A model generated the notes under the pieces. The model was not told where the DNA came from. It ran no database searches and saw nothing but the letters and a program-made list of their open reading frames with translations. A DNA stretch of 64,000 nt from assembly GCA_004557035.1 (NCBI GenBank), contig SFFB01000009.1, forward strand, positions 85,436 to 149,435. The letters are read 5' to 3'. The DNA comes from Bacteroidales bacterium (GTDB lineage: Bacteria; Bacteroidota; Bacteroidia; Bacteroidales; Bacteroidaceae). Below are positions 52,053 through 60,141 of the stretch, one piece after another; the first letter of the stretch is position 1; each line of letters starts with the position of its first letter. A program made the position numbers and the translations under genes.

Positions 52053-52477
52053 AAAACGCCATCGAGCAAGCCTGTGGCAGCCTGACGGCCGAGTCGCTGG
52101 CTTCACTTAACGCCGACCAGGTGACGCTATGGGCCTTCTTTATCCTCCACGACGAGGTGATGGACGGCGGTTTTGTGCAACTCATCCACAACGGCTACGG
52201 CCCTTTCTTCTTCCGAAATCCCTTCACCAAAGCCATGCGCCTCTGGGGCATAGATGCTATCGTGCCGCTTATGCGACGGGCCGAAAAACTCTATCAGAAA
52301 CATAGCCGCGACATCGAGAAGCCCTGCTCCGACGAAGAGTTTATGGCCCTCTTCGAGCAGTTTCCGCAGTTTGACGACCTCGACGACGAGTTTGTGGAGG
52401 AAGAAGAAGACATCTGCCGCGCCGTCGGCCAATACGTCTGCGACCATCTGGACGCGTTCGTCGAATTAATCGACTAA
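52037..52477 (+). CDS. DUF4375 (DMP19-like) protein
   Basis: A 146-residue soluble acidic protein matching the DMP19/DUF4375 pattern: LWAFFILHDEVMDGGFVQLIHNGYGPFFF is the strongly conserved N-terminal region (with a typical N-G-Y/F-x-G) and FEQFPQFDDLDDEFVEEEE the acidic C-terminal part. DMP19 proteins mimic DNA or bind DNA-binding proteins in some bacteria; whether that holds here is unknown. The GTG at 52037 overlaps the helicase gene by 16 nt, indicating coupling. Confidence 0.75.
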   Translation: MAREVKNAIEQACGSLTAESLASLNADQVTLWAFFILHDEVMDGGFVQLIHNGYGPFFFRNPFTKAMRLWGIDAIVPLMRRAEKLYQKHSRDIEKPCSDEEFMALFEQFPQFDDLDDEFVEEEEDICRAVGQYVCDHLDAFVELID

Positions 52478-52500
52478 GCATCAACAATTTTCATTCACTT

Positions 52501-52974
52501 ATGGCAGCAAAAAAAGGCCTGAAGAAGGCCAACGTCAATATCAAGAACAAACGGGCGGAATTTGACTATTTCGTCCTCGACCGCTACACGGCCGGCATCG
52601 TCTTGACCGGCACCGAAATCAAAAGCATCAGAGCCGGCAAGGCCGGATTGGTCGACACGTTCTGCTACATCCACAACCACGAGATGTGGGTGAAAAATAT
52701 GTATATCGCCGAATACGAGTTCGGCTCGTTTGGCAACCACGCCACCCGTCGCGACCGCAAACTCCTGCTCAACCGCAAGGAAATTCTCAACCTCGAGAAC
52801 GAAACCAAGTCGCCGGGACTCACCATCGTGCCCCTGCGCCTCTTCATCGACGAAAACGGCCGAGCCAAACTCGTCATAGCCCTCTGCAAGGGTAAAAAAG
52901 ACTATGACAAGCGCGCCACACTCCGAGACAAAGACGCCCGCCGCGAAATGGACCGCGCCATAAAGCGCTTCTGA
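52501..52974 (+). CDS. smpB: SsrA-binding protein SmpB
   Basis: Binds tmRNA and brings it to stalled ribosomes for trans-translation. It has 157 residues, normal length. NIKNKRAEFDYFVLDRYTAG is the N-terminal motif, VLTGTEIKSIRAGKAGLVD and EMWVKNMYIAEYEFG follow, RDRKLLLNRKEI is the RNA-binding region, and the C-terminal ALCKGKKDYDKRATLRDKDARR is the conserved tail. tmRNA itself is not in this window. Confidence 0.97.
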   Translation: MAAKKGLKKANVNIKNKRAEFDYFVLDRYTAGIVLTGTEIKSIRAGKAGLVDTFCYIHNHEMWVKNMYIAEYEFGSFGNHATRRDRKLLLNRKEILNLENETKSPGLTIVPLRLFIDENGRAKLVIALCKGKKDYDKRATLRDKDARREMDRAIKRF

Positions 52975-53018
52975 CGCTCCACAAACTCAACACGACTTAA
53001 CTGCTAAACTCCACCATC

Positions 53019-55757
53019 ATGCCTACACTGCAAGAAGCCATCAAAGCACGCATCCTGCTGCTCGACGGCGCCATGGGCACCCTCATCCAGACCTACGGAC
53101 TCGAAGAAGCCGACTTCCGCGGCCAACAGTTTGCCGGGCTTGAAGGCCAACAAAAAGGCAACAACGACCTCTTGTCGCTCACTCGTCCCGACGTCATCGC
53201 CGACATCCACCGCCGCTATCTCGAAGCCGGAGCCGATATCATCACGACCAACACGTTTAATGCCCAGCGCATCTCAATGGCCGACTATCATCTCCAAGAC
53301 CATTGTGGCGCAATCAATCTGGCTGCCGCACGACTGGCACGCCAACTGGCCGACGAATATACCGCCAAAAATCCTGACAAACCGCGCTTTGTGGCAGGCT
53401 CGGTGGGACCAACCAACAAAACTTGCTCAATCAGCATCGACGTGGACGACCCCGCTGCCCGCGCCATGGATTTCGACACCCTCAAGGCGGCTTATGCCGA
53501 ACAGATTACGGCACTCATCAAGGGTGGGGTAGACGCCCTGCTGGTGGAGACGATTTTCGACACACTCGGAGCCAAAGCCGCCATCATGGCAGCCCGAGAG
53601 TGTATGGCCGTGAGCCGTGAGGTGCCGCTGATGCTCTCGGTGACGGTGGCCGACCGCGCCGGACGCACGCTCTCCGGACAGACGCTCGAGGCCTTCTGGA
53701 CATCGGTGGCTCACGCCCGTCCCTTCTCTGTGGGACTCAACTGCTCTTTCGGCGCCAAAGAACTCAAACCCTATCTCGCCACACTCTCGACAATGGTGCC
53801 CTGCTATGTGTCGGTGCACCCCAATGCCGGTCTGCCCAATTCGCTCGGTCTCTATGACCAGACGCCGCAGCAGATGGCCGCAGAGATGAAAGACTTCGTC
53901 GACGGCGGAATGGTCAACATCATCGGGGGATGCTGCGGCACGACAGACGAATTTATCCGTGCCTTCGCGCCACTTGTCAAAGACCAACGTGGAGGATTTG
54001 TCACTCCTCGACAGCCCAAACCACAAGCCAGAGAGATGGCGCTTGCCGGACTCGACAGCCTGAGGGTGACGGCCGACAAACGGTTCATTCCCGTCGGCGA
54101 GCGTTGCAACGTGGCCGGTTCGCGTAAGTTTCTCCGCCTCATCAAAGAACAAAACTACGCCGAAGCACTCACCATTGCCCGCGCTCAGATTGAGGCCGGT
54201 GCGCAAGTCATCGACATCAACATGGACGACGGTCTGCTCGATGCCGAAAAAGAGATGGTCCATTTTGTCAACCTTCTCGGTGCCGACCCGGATATTTGCC
54301 GCGTGCCTTTCATGATAGACTCGTCGAAATGGGACGTCATCGAGGCGGCACTCAAATGCATCCAGGGCAAATGCATCGTCAACTCCATCTCGCTCAAAGA
54401 GGGAGAAGACCGCTTCCTTGCCCACGCCCGGACCATCAAACAGTTTGGAGCCGCCGTGGTCGTGATGGCTTTCGACGAAAAAGGCCAGGCCGACACCTAC
54501 GAGCGCCGCATAGAGATTTGTGAGAGAGCTTATAGTCTCTTGGTGGATAAAGTCGGCTTCAATCCGGCCGATATCATCTTCGACCCCAACGTGTTGGCCA
54601 TCTGTACCGGTATGACCGAACACAACCACTATGCAGCCGACTTCATCGAAGCCACACGCTACATTCGCCAGAACCTCAAAGGCGCCCACGTGAGCGGCGG
54701 CGTGAGCAATCTGTCGTTCTCTTTCCGCGGCAACAACTACATACGCGAAGCCATGCACGCCGTCTTCCTCTACCACGCCACGGCCGCCGGACAGGATTTC
54801 GGCATTGTCAATCCGGCTGCCACTATGGCCTACGCCGACGTGCCCGAACCGCTGCGCTCGGTGATTGAAGACGTGCTCTTCGACCGCAACGACCAAGTCG
54901 ACACCCTTATCAAAATGGCCGAAGCGTCATTGGCCAACAAACAGACCAAGGTGGAGCAGACAACCGAAATATGGCGCACACTGCCGCTCGAAGGCCGACT
55001 GGCTCACGCCATTGAGACAGGCAACGGTGAGCATCTCGAAGAAGACCTCACCGAAGCACTTCAAGTCTTTCCTTCGGCCATCAGCATCATCGAGGGCCCA
55101 TTGATGGACGCCATGAACGTGGTGGGCGACCGTTTCGGCGAAGGCAAGATGTTCCTGCCACAAGTGGTCAAGACCGCACGCACGATGAAACAGGCCGTGG
55201 CCCTGCTCCAACCCTACATTGAAGCCGGCAAACAGGCCGGTCATTCGGCCGGCAAAATCGTGATGGCCACGGTCAAAGGCGACGTCCACGACATAGGCAA
55301 AAACATCGTGGGCACTGTCATGGCTTGCAATAATTTCGACGTGCACGATCTCGGAGTGATGTGTCCGCAAGAGACTGTCGTGAAAGCCGTTCTTGAAGAA
55401 AATCCTGACCTCGTCGGACTCAGTGGCCTCATCACCCCAAGTCTCGACGAAATGATCCATACTGCCGAAGCCCTCGAGGCTGCCGGCATCCGTCTGCCCA
55501 TACTCCTCGGCGGCGCCACGACAAGTGCGCTCCACACGGCCCTTAAGATAGCCCCGGTCTATTCCGGTCCGGTGGTTTGGGTGAAAGACGCCTCCCAGAT
55601 GGTGCTCGTGGCCACGGCTCTGATGGGTAAGGGCCGTAAGACTTTTATGGCTGAAAATACCGAGCGCCAAAGGGCCTTGAGAGCACAACACGCCACCAAA
55701 GAGGTGACACTCAAGTCGCTCGACGAAGCACGCCAAAACAAACTCAACCTGTTCTAA
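53019..55757 (+). CDS. metH: Cobalamin-dependent methionine synthase lacking the reactivation domain
   Basis: Methylates homocysteine using methyl-tetrahydrofolate via methylcobalamin. It has 912 residues, against about 1,230 in E. coli. Domains in order are: homocysteine-binding (LLDGAMGTLIQTYGL at the start, NIIGGCCGTTDEFI with zinc cysteines near ~305), pterin-binding (VGERCNVAGSRKF, then VMAFDEKGQADTYERR), cap/helical (~650-740) and B12-binding with DVHDIGKNIVGTV (His757). The chain stops at EARQNKLNLF, so the AdoMet/flavodoxin activation domain is absent. Reactivation must then come from a separate protein or another route. No B12 riboswitch is seen upstream. Confidence 0.94.
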   Translation: MPTLQEAIKARILLLDGAMGTLIQTYGLEEADFRGQQFAGLEGQQKGNNDLLSLTRPDVIADIHRRYLEAGADIITTNTFNAQRISMADYHLQDHCGAINLAAARLARQLADEYTAKNPDKPRFVAGSVGPTNKTCSISIDVDDPAARAMDFDTLKAAYAEQITALIKGGVDALLVETIFDTLGAKAAIMAARECMAVSREVPLMLSVTVADRAGRTLSGQTLEAFWTSVAHARPFSVGLNCSFGAKELKPYLATLSTMVPCYVSVHPNAGLPNSLGLYDQTPQQMAAEMKDFVDGGMVNIIGGCCGTTDEFIRAFAPLVKDQRGGFVTPRQPKPQAREMALAGLDSLRVTADKRFIPVGERCNVAGSRKFLRLIKEQNYAEALTIARAQIEAGAQVIDINMDDGLLDAEKEMVHFVNLLGADPDICRVPFMIDSSKWDVIEAALKCIQGKCIVNSISLKEGEDRFLAHARTIKQFGAAVVVMAFDEKGQADTYERRIEICERAYSLLVDKVGFNPADIIFDPNVLAICTGMTEHNHYAADFIEATRYIRQNLKGAHVSGGVSNLSFSFRGNNYIREAMHAVFLYHATAAGQDFGIVNPAATMAYADVPEPLRSVIEDVLFDRNDQVDTLIKMAEASLANKQTKVEQTTEIWRTLPLEGRLAHAIETGNGEHLEEDLTEALQVFPSAISIIEGPLMDAMNVVGDRFGEGKMFLPQVVKTARTMKQAVALLQPYIEAGKQAGHSAGKIVMATVKGDVHDIGKNIVGTVMACNNFDVHDLGVMCPQETVVKAVLEENPDLVGLSGLITPSLDEMIHTAEALEAAGIRLPILLGGATTSALHTALKIAPVYSGPVVWVKDASQMVLVATALMGKGRKTFMAENTERQRALRAQHATKEVTLKSLDEARQNKLNLF

Positions 55758-55768
55758 ACGTCACGGCT

Positions 55769-56839
55769 ATGCGCACACTCCTGATAGTCCTCTGCTCACT
55801 TTTCTCCACCACACTTATGGCCGACGGTTTTGTCACGGCCCACGACGGGAGATTGTTTTTCCCTGAAAATCCCGACCGTCCCGCTTACTTCGTCGGCGTC
55901 ACTATGGTCAAGGCACCACTGACTTTGAGTCGCGGCGACAAATCAAGCCTCAAGCAGCTCAAAGCCGACTTCGACCGTCTGCAAGACTTGGGCGTGAATG
56001 TGGTGAGCGTGAGTCTGTGCGGACAAGGACAAGGCGACTCGCTGGCTTGTTTTGACGAAAAAATCCTTGAAGGCCTCGACGTGATTTTGGCTGAAGCCGA
56101 GCGCAGACATATTTATATAATGGTGTGCCTTACAGCCGGTGAATGTCCCTATTGTCATATTTCTCACGACGCCGAAACGCTTCTTCTGCCACAGCGCCGC
56201 AACACCTTCACCCACAAGACCTACCAGGACTCGCCGGCACTTATGGCCTGGCAACTGAGCGGTAATCTTGACGACGTGCAGGCGCTGGCCGGCCGACTGA
56301 AATCGGCCGACAGTCACCATCTCATCGCCGCCTCGGCCGGCACGGAAGGCTTTGGGCGTGACAGTCGAACCGTCTGCTCAACACTCCTCGCCAACCCGTC
56401 GGTTGACATACTCTCTCTCGAACTCCTCCCCACCGACATCGGATGGGCTTCTGTCTCAGCGCTTCACACGGCAATGCCCCATATTTATCTCAAAACAGAA
56501 GAAGCCCTCACTGCCATTAACCGCCTCAATGCGCCGCTGGTCAAACCCGTCATTCTGGGCCGTGTCGGTTATGAACGGGATAAGGGCCACTGCCATTCTG
56601 CCGCCACTACACGAAGCCGCGACGCCTTGTTCACCTTCGTGATCAGCCATTTGAGAGAGTCGAGGTCAAACGCAGGTGCGCTCTGCGGCGCATGCTTTTA
56701 TGGTTGGGACTGTGCACCATCGCCCGACGCCACTCCCTTTGGCGAATTGCCGCCACACGCGCCGGGCCAATACACCATTTTTCGCTCCGACGAAACATCC
56801 CTCAACATCATTGCTTCTTTCCCTAAATCCGCACCTTAG
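55769..56839 (+). CDS. Secreted GH5-like (mannanase-type) protein, probable pseudoenzyme
   Basis: A 356-residue exported protein (signal peptide MRTLLIVLCSLFSTTLMA, cleavage before DGFVTAHDG). The order of motifs follows GH5/GH26-like mannanases: FVGVTMVKAPL, LQDLGVNVVSVSLCG, KTYQDSPALMAWQLSGNLDD (where W-Q-x-A-N-E-P is expected), NPSVDILSLELLPTDIGW and KPVILGRVGYERD (where L-E-E-F-G is expected). Thus the acid/base Glu is Asn166 or nearby, and the nucleophile Glu is Arg265. It starts 11 nt after metH. The terminator stem overlaps the stop codon. Family is fairly clear; a non-enzymatic binding role is an inference. Confidence 0.65.
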   Translation: MRTLLIVLCSLFSTTLMADGFVTAHDGRLFFPENPDRPAYFVGVTMVKAPLTLSRGDKSSLKQLKADFDRLQDLGVNVVSVSLCGQGQGDSLACFDEKILEGLDVILAEAERRHIYIMVCLTAGECPYCHISHDAETLLLPQRRNTFTHKTYQDSPALMAWQLSGNLDDVQALAGRLKSADSHHLIAASAGTEGFGRDSRTVCSTLLANPSVDILSLELLPTDIGWASVSALHTAMPHIYLKTEEALTAINRLNAPLVKPVILGRVGYERDKGHCHSAATTRSRDALFTFVISHLRESRSNAGALCGACFYGWDCAPSPDATPFGELPPHAPGQYTIFRSDETSLNIIASFPKSAP

Positions 56840-56856
56840 CCGTGCGGATTTTTATT
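56825..56856 (+). terminator. Terminator overlapping the stop codon of the GH5-like gene
   Basis: AAATCCGCAC (56825-56834) pairs with GTGCGGATTT (56842-56851) and is followed by a T run. The TAG stop of the preceding gene (56837-56839) lies in the loop, so the hairpin forms within the last codons. Confidence 0.85.
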
Positions 56857-56860
56857 TAGT

Positions 56861-56875
56861 GTGTAATTTTTACGC
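56861..56875 (+). promoter_or_regulatory. Upstream operator of the Nudix regulator (6-3-6 inverted repeat)
   Basis: GTGTAATTTTTACGC: arms GTGTAA and TTACGC around TTT, one mismatch. It lies just upstream of the -33 box. Its partner at 56916 has the same arms. Confidence 0.7.
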
Positions 56876-56881
56876 AATTTA

Positions 56882-56913
56882 TTTGGCTGGTATGGCAATA
56901 CTATGTATTTTTG
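56882..56913 (+). promoter_or_regulatory. Promoter of the Nudix/ADP-ribose operon
   Basis: TTTG (56882-56885), 20 nt, TATTTTTG (56906-56913): full Bacteroidetes consensus with correct spacing. It is flanked by the two inverted-repeat operators. Confidence 0.85.
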
Positions 56914-56915
56914 CG

Positions 56916-56930
56916 GTGTAAAGATTACAC
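56916..56930 (+). promoter_or_regulatory. Downstream operator of the Nudix regulator (perfect 6-3-6 inverted repeat)
   Basis: GTGTAAAGATTACAC: arms GTGTAA/TTACAC around AGA, perfect. It lies 2 nt past the -7 box, over the expected transcription start, as a repressor site would. Centre-to-centre distance to the first site is 55 nt. Confidence 0.75.
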
Positions 56931-56939
56931 ATTAGCCTT

Positions 56940-57632
56940 ATGGAGACAAATAAATTTGTTTATGACTATCCGCATCCTGCCGTAACGACAGACTGCGTGA
57001 TATTTGGTTTTGACGGTTCAAACCTTAAGGTGCTGCTCATCGAGCGCGGCATCGAACCGTTCAAAGGCAAATGGGCCTTGCCGGGAGGATTTCTCAAAAT
57101 GGATGAAACGGCCGAGGAGGGTGCGCTGAGAGAATTGGAAGAAGAGACGGGACTGACAAACGCCTACATCCGCCAGTTTCACACCTTCACCGAACCGGGT
57201 CGCGACCCTCGCGAAAGGGTCATCACCATTGCCCACTATGCCCTTGTGCGCCTGCAAGAGGTGAAAGGTGGCGACGATGCGGCCCAAGCCCGTTGGTTTG
57301 CCATGGACGAGATACCACCATTGGCCTTCGACCACGACCGCATCTTGCGTCTGGCACAGAAAATGCTTCGCGAGCGCATCCACTTCGAGCCCGTCGGTTT
57401 TGAGTTGCTCCCCGAAACGTTCACGATGAAGCAACTTCAAAATCTCTACGAGGCCATTCTCGATGTTCACTTTGATCGTCGCAACTTTGCCAAGAAAATG
57501 CACCACCTCGAACTGCTCATACAGACCGACGATATGGTGCGCACTTCGCCCAAAAGGGAATCGCAACTCTTGCGCTTTAATAATGAGAAGTATGAAGAAC
57601 TGAAACAGAAGGGTTTCAGACTGGAATTTTAA
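56940..57632 (+). CDS. NrtR-type Nudix regulator (Nudix + winged helix)
   Basis: A 230-residue transcription factor. Residues ~15-145 are a Nudix domain: CVIFGFDGSNLKVLLIERG, then the complete Nudix box GGFLKMDETAEEGALRELEE followed by ETGL, with all of its Glu/Arg residues, so hydrolase activity may remain. In many NrtR proteins the box is degenerate. Residues ~150-230 are the NrtR/AraR-type wHTH (ETFTMKQLQNLYEAILDVHF, RRNFAKKMHHLELL). NrtR proteins repress NAD genes and are released by ADP-ribose. The two operators in front of its own promoter suggest autoregulation. The next gene, 35 nt later, is an ADP-ribosylglycohydrolase. Confidence 0.85.
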   Translation: METNKFVYDYPHPAVTTDCVIFGFDGSNLKVLLIERGIEPFKGKWALPGGFLKMDETAEEGALRELEEETGLTNAYIRQFHTFTEPGRDPRERVITIAHYALVRLQEVKGGDDAAQARWFAMDEIPPLAFDHDRILRLAQKMLRERIHFEPVGFELLPETFTMKQLQNLYEAILDVHFDRRNFAKKMHHLELLIQTDDMVRTSPKRESQLLRFNNEKYEELKQKGFRLEF

Positions 57633-57667
57633 TCTTTTGTTTAATAAAATAATTGGGAGGAACAATT

Positions 57668-58981
57668 ATGTTAGGAGGAATTATTGGCGACATCGTAGGG
57701 AGCCGATTTGAGTTTGACAACATCAAGACCAAAGATTTTGAACTCTTTGGAAAGGGATGCAGTTTCACAGATGACACGGTGTTGACTGTGGCCACTGCCA
57801 AGGCCATTCTTGACGATAGTGTGGATTTCAAGAATTACTATATACAGTTTGGACGGAAATATCCCCAACCGATGGGCGATTACGGTCCGGGCTTCAATCA
57901 TTGGTTGCGTGGGGGCACAAACTACGCGCCGTATGGGAGTTGTGGCAATGGCAGTGCCATGCGGGTGAGCCCCGTCGGATGGTATGCCTTCACCAAACAA
58001 ACAGCCACTGACTTGTCAAGAGGTACGACGCCTCAGTCTGCCTTGTGTGGTGAACAAGTGGTTATGCAATTGGCTGCAGACACAGCCAAGGTTACACACG
58101 ACCACACCGAAGGCATCAAGGGCGCACAAGCCGTGGCGCTGGCTATATACCTCGCTCGACAAGGCGAAAGTATGCCCGGCATTGTCCAAACATTGCGTCA
58201 TCGCTATGGTTATGATTTCTCTTTAAGCGTCAGTGAGTTGCAGCAGCGCTATTCGTGGCATGGCATAGACGGCCGAGGCAACGGTGGCACTTGTCAAGAC
58301 AGTGTGCCCCAAGCCATACGCTGTGTGCTCGATGCCACAGATTTTGAAGACGCCATACGCAATGCCGTCTCCATTGGCGGCGACAGCGACACCATTGCTT
58401 GCATCGCCGGCAGCATCGCAGAGGCCGTGTTTGGCATACCTCGTTGGATGCGCGAAAAAGCCATGACCTATCTCACGCCCGAGATGCGCGCCATCGTACA
58501 AGAGTTTGAGAGTCGTTTTGGTTACAACGAAATCGGCACGCCGTTGAAATATTGGAATGACTCCTGGCATCCAGCCGTCACACCTCACCACATCAGCAGT
58601 TTGCGTCCCGGAGAAATCTTTGTTTTCGGTAGCAACATCCACGGCCATCATGCCGGCGGAGCAGCTGCGGCAGCCGTGAAACATTTTGGAGGAGTGTGGG
58701 GACAAGGTGTGGGTCTGCAAGGTCAGAGCTATGCCATTCCGACTATGGAGGGCGGCGTGAACTACATCAAGCAATATGTGGATGAATTCATCAAAAACTT
58801 CGTCGTCAGGGAGTTTGAAATATCACACAAACCGGACCACGCACAAACACCGTTTTTCTACGTCACCCCAATAGGTTGCGGCATAGCCGGTTTCCATCCG
58901 TGCGCCATTGCACCGCTTTTCCGGGATTGTAAAGATGCGTTCAACGTGGCGCTCCCGCAATGCTTCCTCGAATATATTTGA
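57668..58981 (+). CDS. ADP-ribosylglycohydrolase fused to a macrodomain-like C-terminal module
   Basis: A 437-residue cytoplasmic protein; the ATG at 57668 is preceded by GGGAGGAA, an unusually strong ribosome-binding site for this window. Residues 1-~290 are a DraG/ARH-type ADP-ribosylglycohydrolase: MLGGIIGDIVGSRFEF, CSFTDDTVLT (Thr34-Asp36) and IGGDSDTIACIAG (Asp239, Asp241) hold the Mg-binding residues. Residues ~311-437 are a second module: GEIFVFGSNIHGHHAGGAA, WGQGVGLQGQSYAIPTM and FFYVTPIGCGIAGFH, similar to the A1S_2505/macrodomain-like phage-associated family. The fusion would remove ADP-ribose and bind or process it. It is coupled to the Nudix regulator. Confidence 0.85.
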   Translation: MLGGIIGDIVGSRFEFDNIKTKDFELFGKGCSFTDDTVLTVATAKAILDDSVDFKNYYIQFGRKYPQPMGDYGPGFNHWLRGGTNYAPYGSCGNGSAMRVSPVGWYAFTKQTATDLSRGTTPQSALCGEQVVMQLAADTAKVTHDHTEGIKGAQAVALAIYLARQGESMPGIVQTLRHRYGYDFSLSVSELQQRYSWHGIDGRGNGGTCQDSVPQAIRCVLDATDFEDAIRNAVSIGGDSDTIACIAGSIAEAVFGIPRWMREKAMTYLTPEMRAIVQEFESRFGYNEIGTPLKYWNDSWHPAVTPHHISSLRPGEIFVFGSNIHGHHAGGAAAAAVKHFGGVWGQGVGLQGQSYAIPTMEGGVNYIKQYVDEFIKNFVVREFEISHKPDHAQTPFFYVTPIGCGIAGFHPCAIAPLFRDCKDAFNVALPQCFLEYI

Positions 58982-59483
58982 GTTTTGAAAGTAGAAGCTA
59001 ATGTCAAGAGATTATTGATTGGATAATCTTGTATGATTGTTTGCGGCCATGTTTGCGAGAGGCATTTGTTTGAGCTAAATGTGCGACATCTGTGGCCTGA
59101 AAGGCCAACAAGACCATAGCCCAGGGCAGAGGCGGCGCAAAGCGACGCCGGCACCCTGGGTAAAGTGACACGATGATATTCGCCCTGTAAGGGCAAAAGA
59201 TTTATAATGAGTTGATGTTGATTACATATTAATGCTTTTGCCCCTACAGGGCGAACGTTATCGCCAAAGTTTACCCAGGGTGCCGGTGCCACTACGTGTC
59301 ACCTCTGCCCTGGGCTATGAGCTTGTTGGGCTTACAGCCCGTTGCTGGCCGCTCAATTATTACAATTATCAAAACCAATTTTAACCCTACCTTTTAGGGC
59401 TTATATTGTCGCATAAATGAACAATACTCCAACAATCTCTTTTCGTCAAAATCTACCAATCCGCTCATTTTCCCTGCATCCCC
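58982..59483. other. Intergenic spacer
   Basis: About 500 bp between convergent genes. It is mostly the subtype B palindrome (59093-59341), with AT-rich sequence on either side. No gene is seen. Confidence 0.5.
59093..59341. repeat. Long nested palindrome, subtype B, copy 3
   Basis: TGGCCTGAAAGGCCAAC, CCATAGCCCAGGGCAGAG, CCGGCACCCTGGGTAAAG, CGCCCTGTAAGGGCAAAAG, a variable centre of about 45 nt, then reverse complements ending GAGCTTGTTGGGC. It is complete on both arms, like the copy at 30981. Confidence 0.8.
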
Positions 59484-60125
59484 TCACACGCACAAACACA
59501 TCGCCCAATCCTCTTCAACAACAAATGTAACCGAAGCATTGCTATCGCCAAACAGGGCCGCCATAGTGCCGTCGTTGTCCATTTGCAAAACGATGTCTGA
59601 GAGCGTTGTGGCCCCTTTGCGGCTGAAGCGCTTGAAGGCGGCCTCTTTGGCTGTCCAGAGCATCAAGGCGGCGGTGGCGGCAGGGTGGGGCAATAGGTCA
59701 ATCAATGGCAACTCACTCTCATGTAGAAAACGTGGGGCCAATCTCAGCGGCCGGTCCGATGTACATTCAAGGTCAATACCCAGCGGCTGTTCGCTCCAGC
59801 CCACGGCCACAAAAGCTTTGCTGTGACTCACCGTCAGACACCCCACGGCTTCCGATGTTCCGGCTACACAGGCATAAGGCCTACCGTCTTCGTCATGGCC
59901 TATGCCATACGCTTGGCCCAACATCTCTGCCACCATCGCAGCCGCACAAAGTCGCTCTCTTCGGCGCGTGGGCTGAGTGGGTAGCGTATGGGCATAGATC
60001 TTTTGCCATTCGGCACTAATGGGCTGTAAAAGTTCCGCCTCGCTCCAGGTGTTCAGCCGTAGGGCGAGGCGGATATTCATTGTGTCGGCAATTTGCCGTA
60101 AAGAGTCGTTCATCAAATCGGTCAT
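59484..60125 (-). CDS. 4'-phosphopantetheinyl transferase superfamily protein
   Basis: Moves the phosphopantetheine arm from CoA to a serine of a carrier protein. The ATG at 60125 gives 213 residues, like the Sfp/AcpT type in size. LGIDLECTSDRPLRLAPRF has the first metal-binding motif (G-I-D-x-E), FLHESEL is as expected, and LMLWTAKEAAFKRFSRKG the second (W-x-x-K-E-A). The open frame continues upstream into ssb in another frame and is not used. It follows ssb with a 16-nt gap. The target carrier protein is not in the window. Confidence 0.85.
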   Translation of the reverse strand: MTDLMNDSLRQIADTMNIRLALRLNTWSEAELLQPISAEWQKIYAHTLPTQPTRRRERLCAAAMVAEMLGQAYGIGHDEDGRPYACVAGTSEAVGCLTVSHSKAFVAVGWSEQPLGIDLECTSDRPLRLAPRFLHESELPLIDLLPHPAATAALMLWTAKEAAFKRFSRKGATTLSDIVLQMDNDGTMAALFGDSNASVTFVVEEDWAMCLCV

Positions 60126-60141
60126 GGCTCGGCAGTGACAA

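Noticed and set aside
52975..53018. B12 riboswitch before metH
   Set aside because: Only 44 nt separate smpB and metH; too short to hold one.
53427..54896. Long antisense frame opposite metH
   Set aside because: A shadow of the metH codon pattern; composition unlike a real protein and no start signal.
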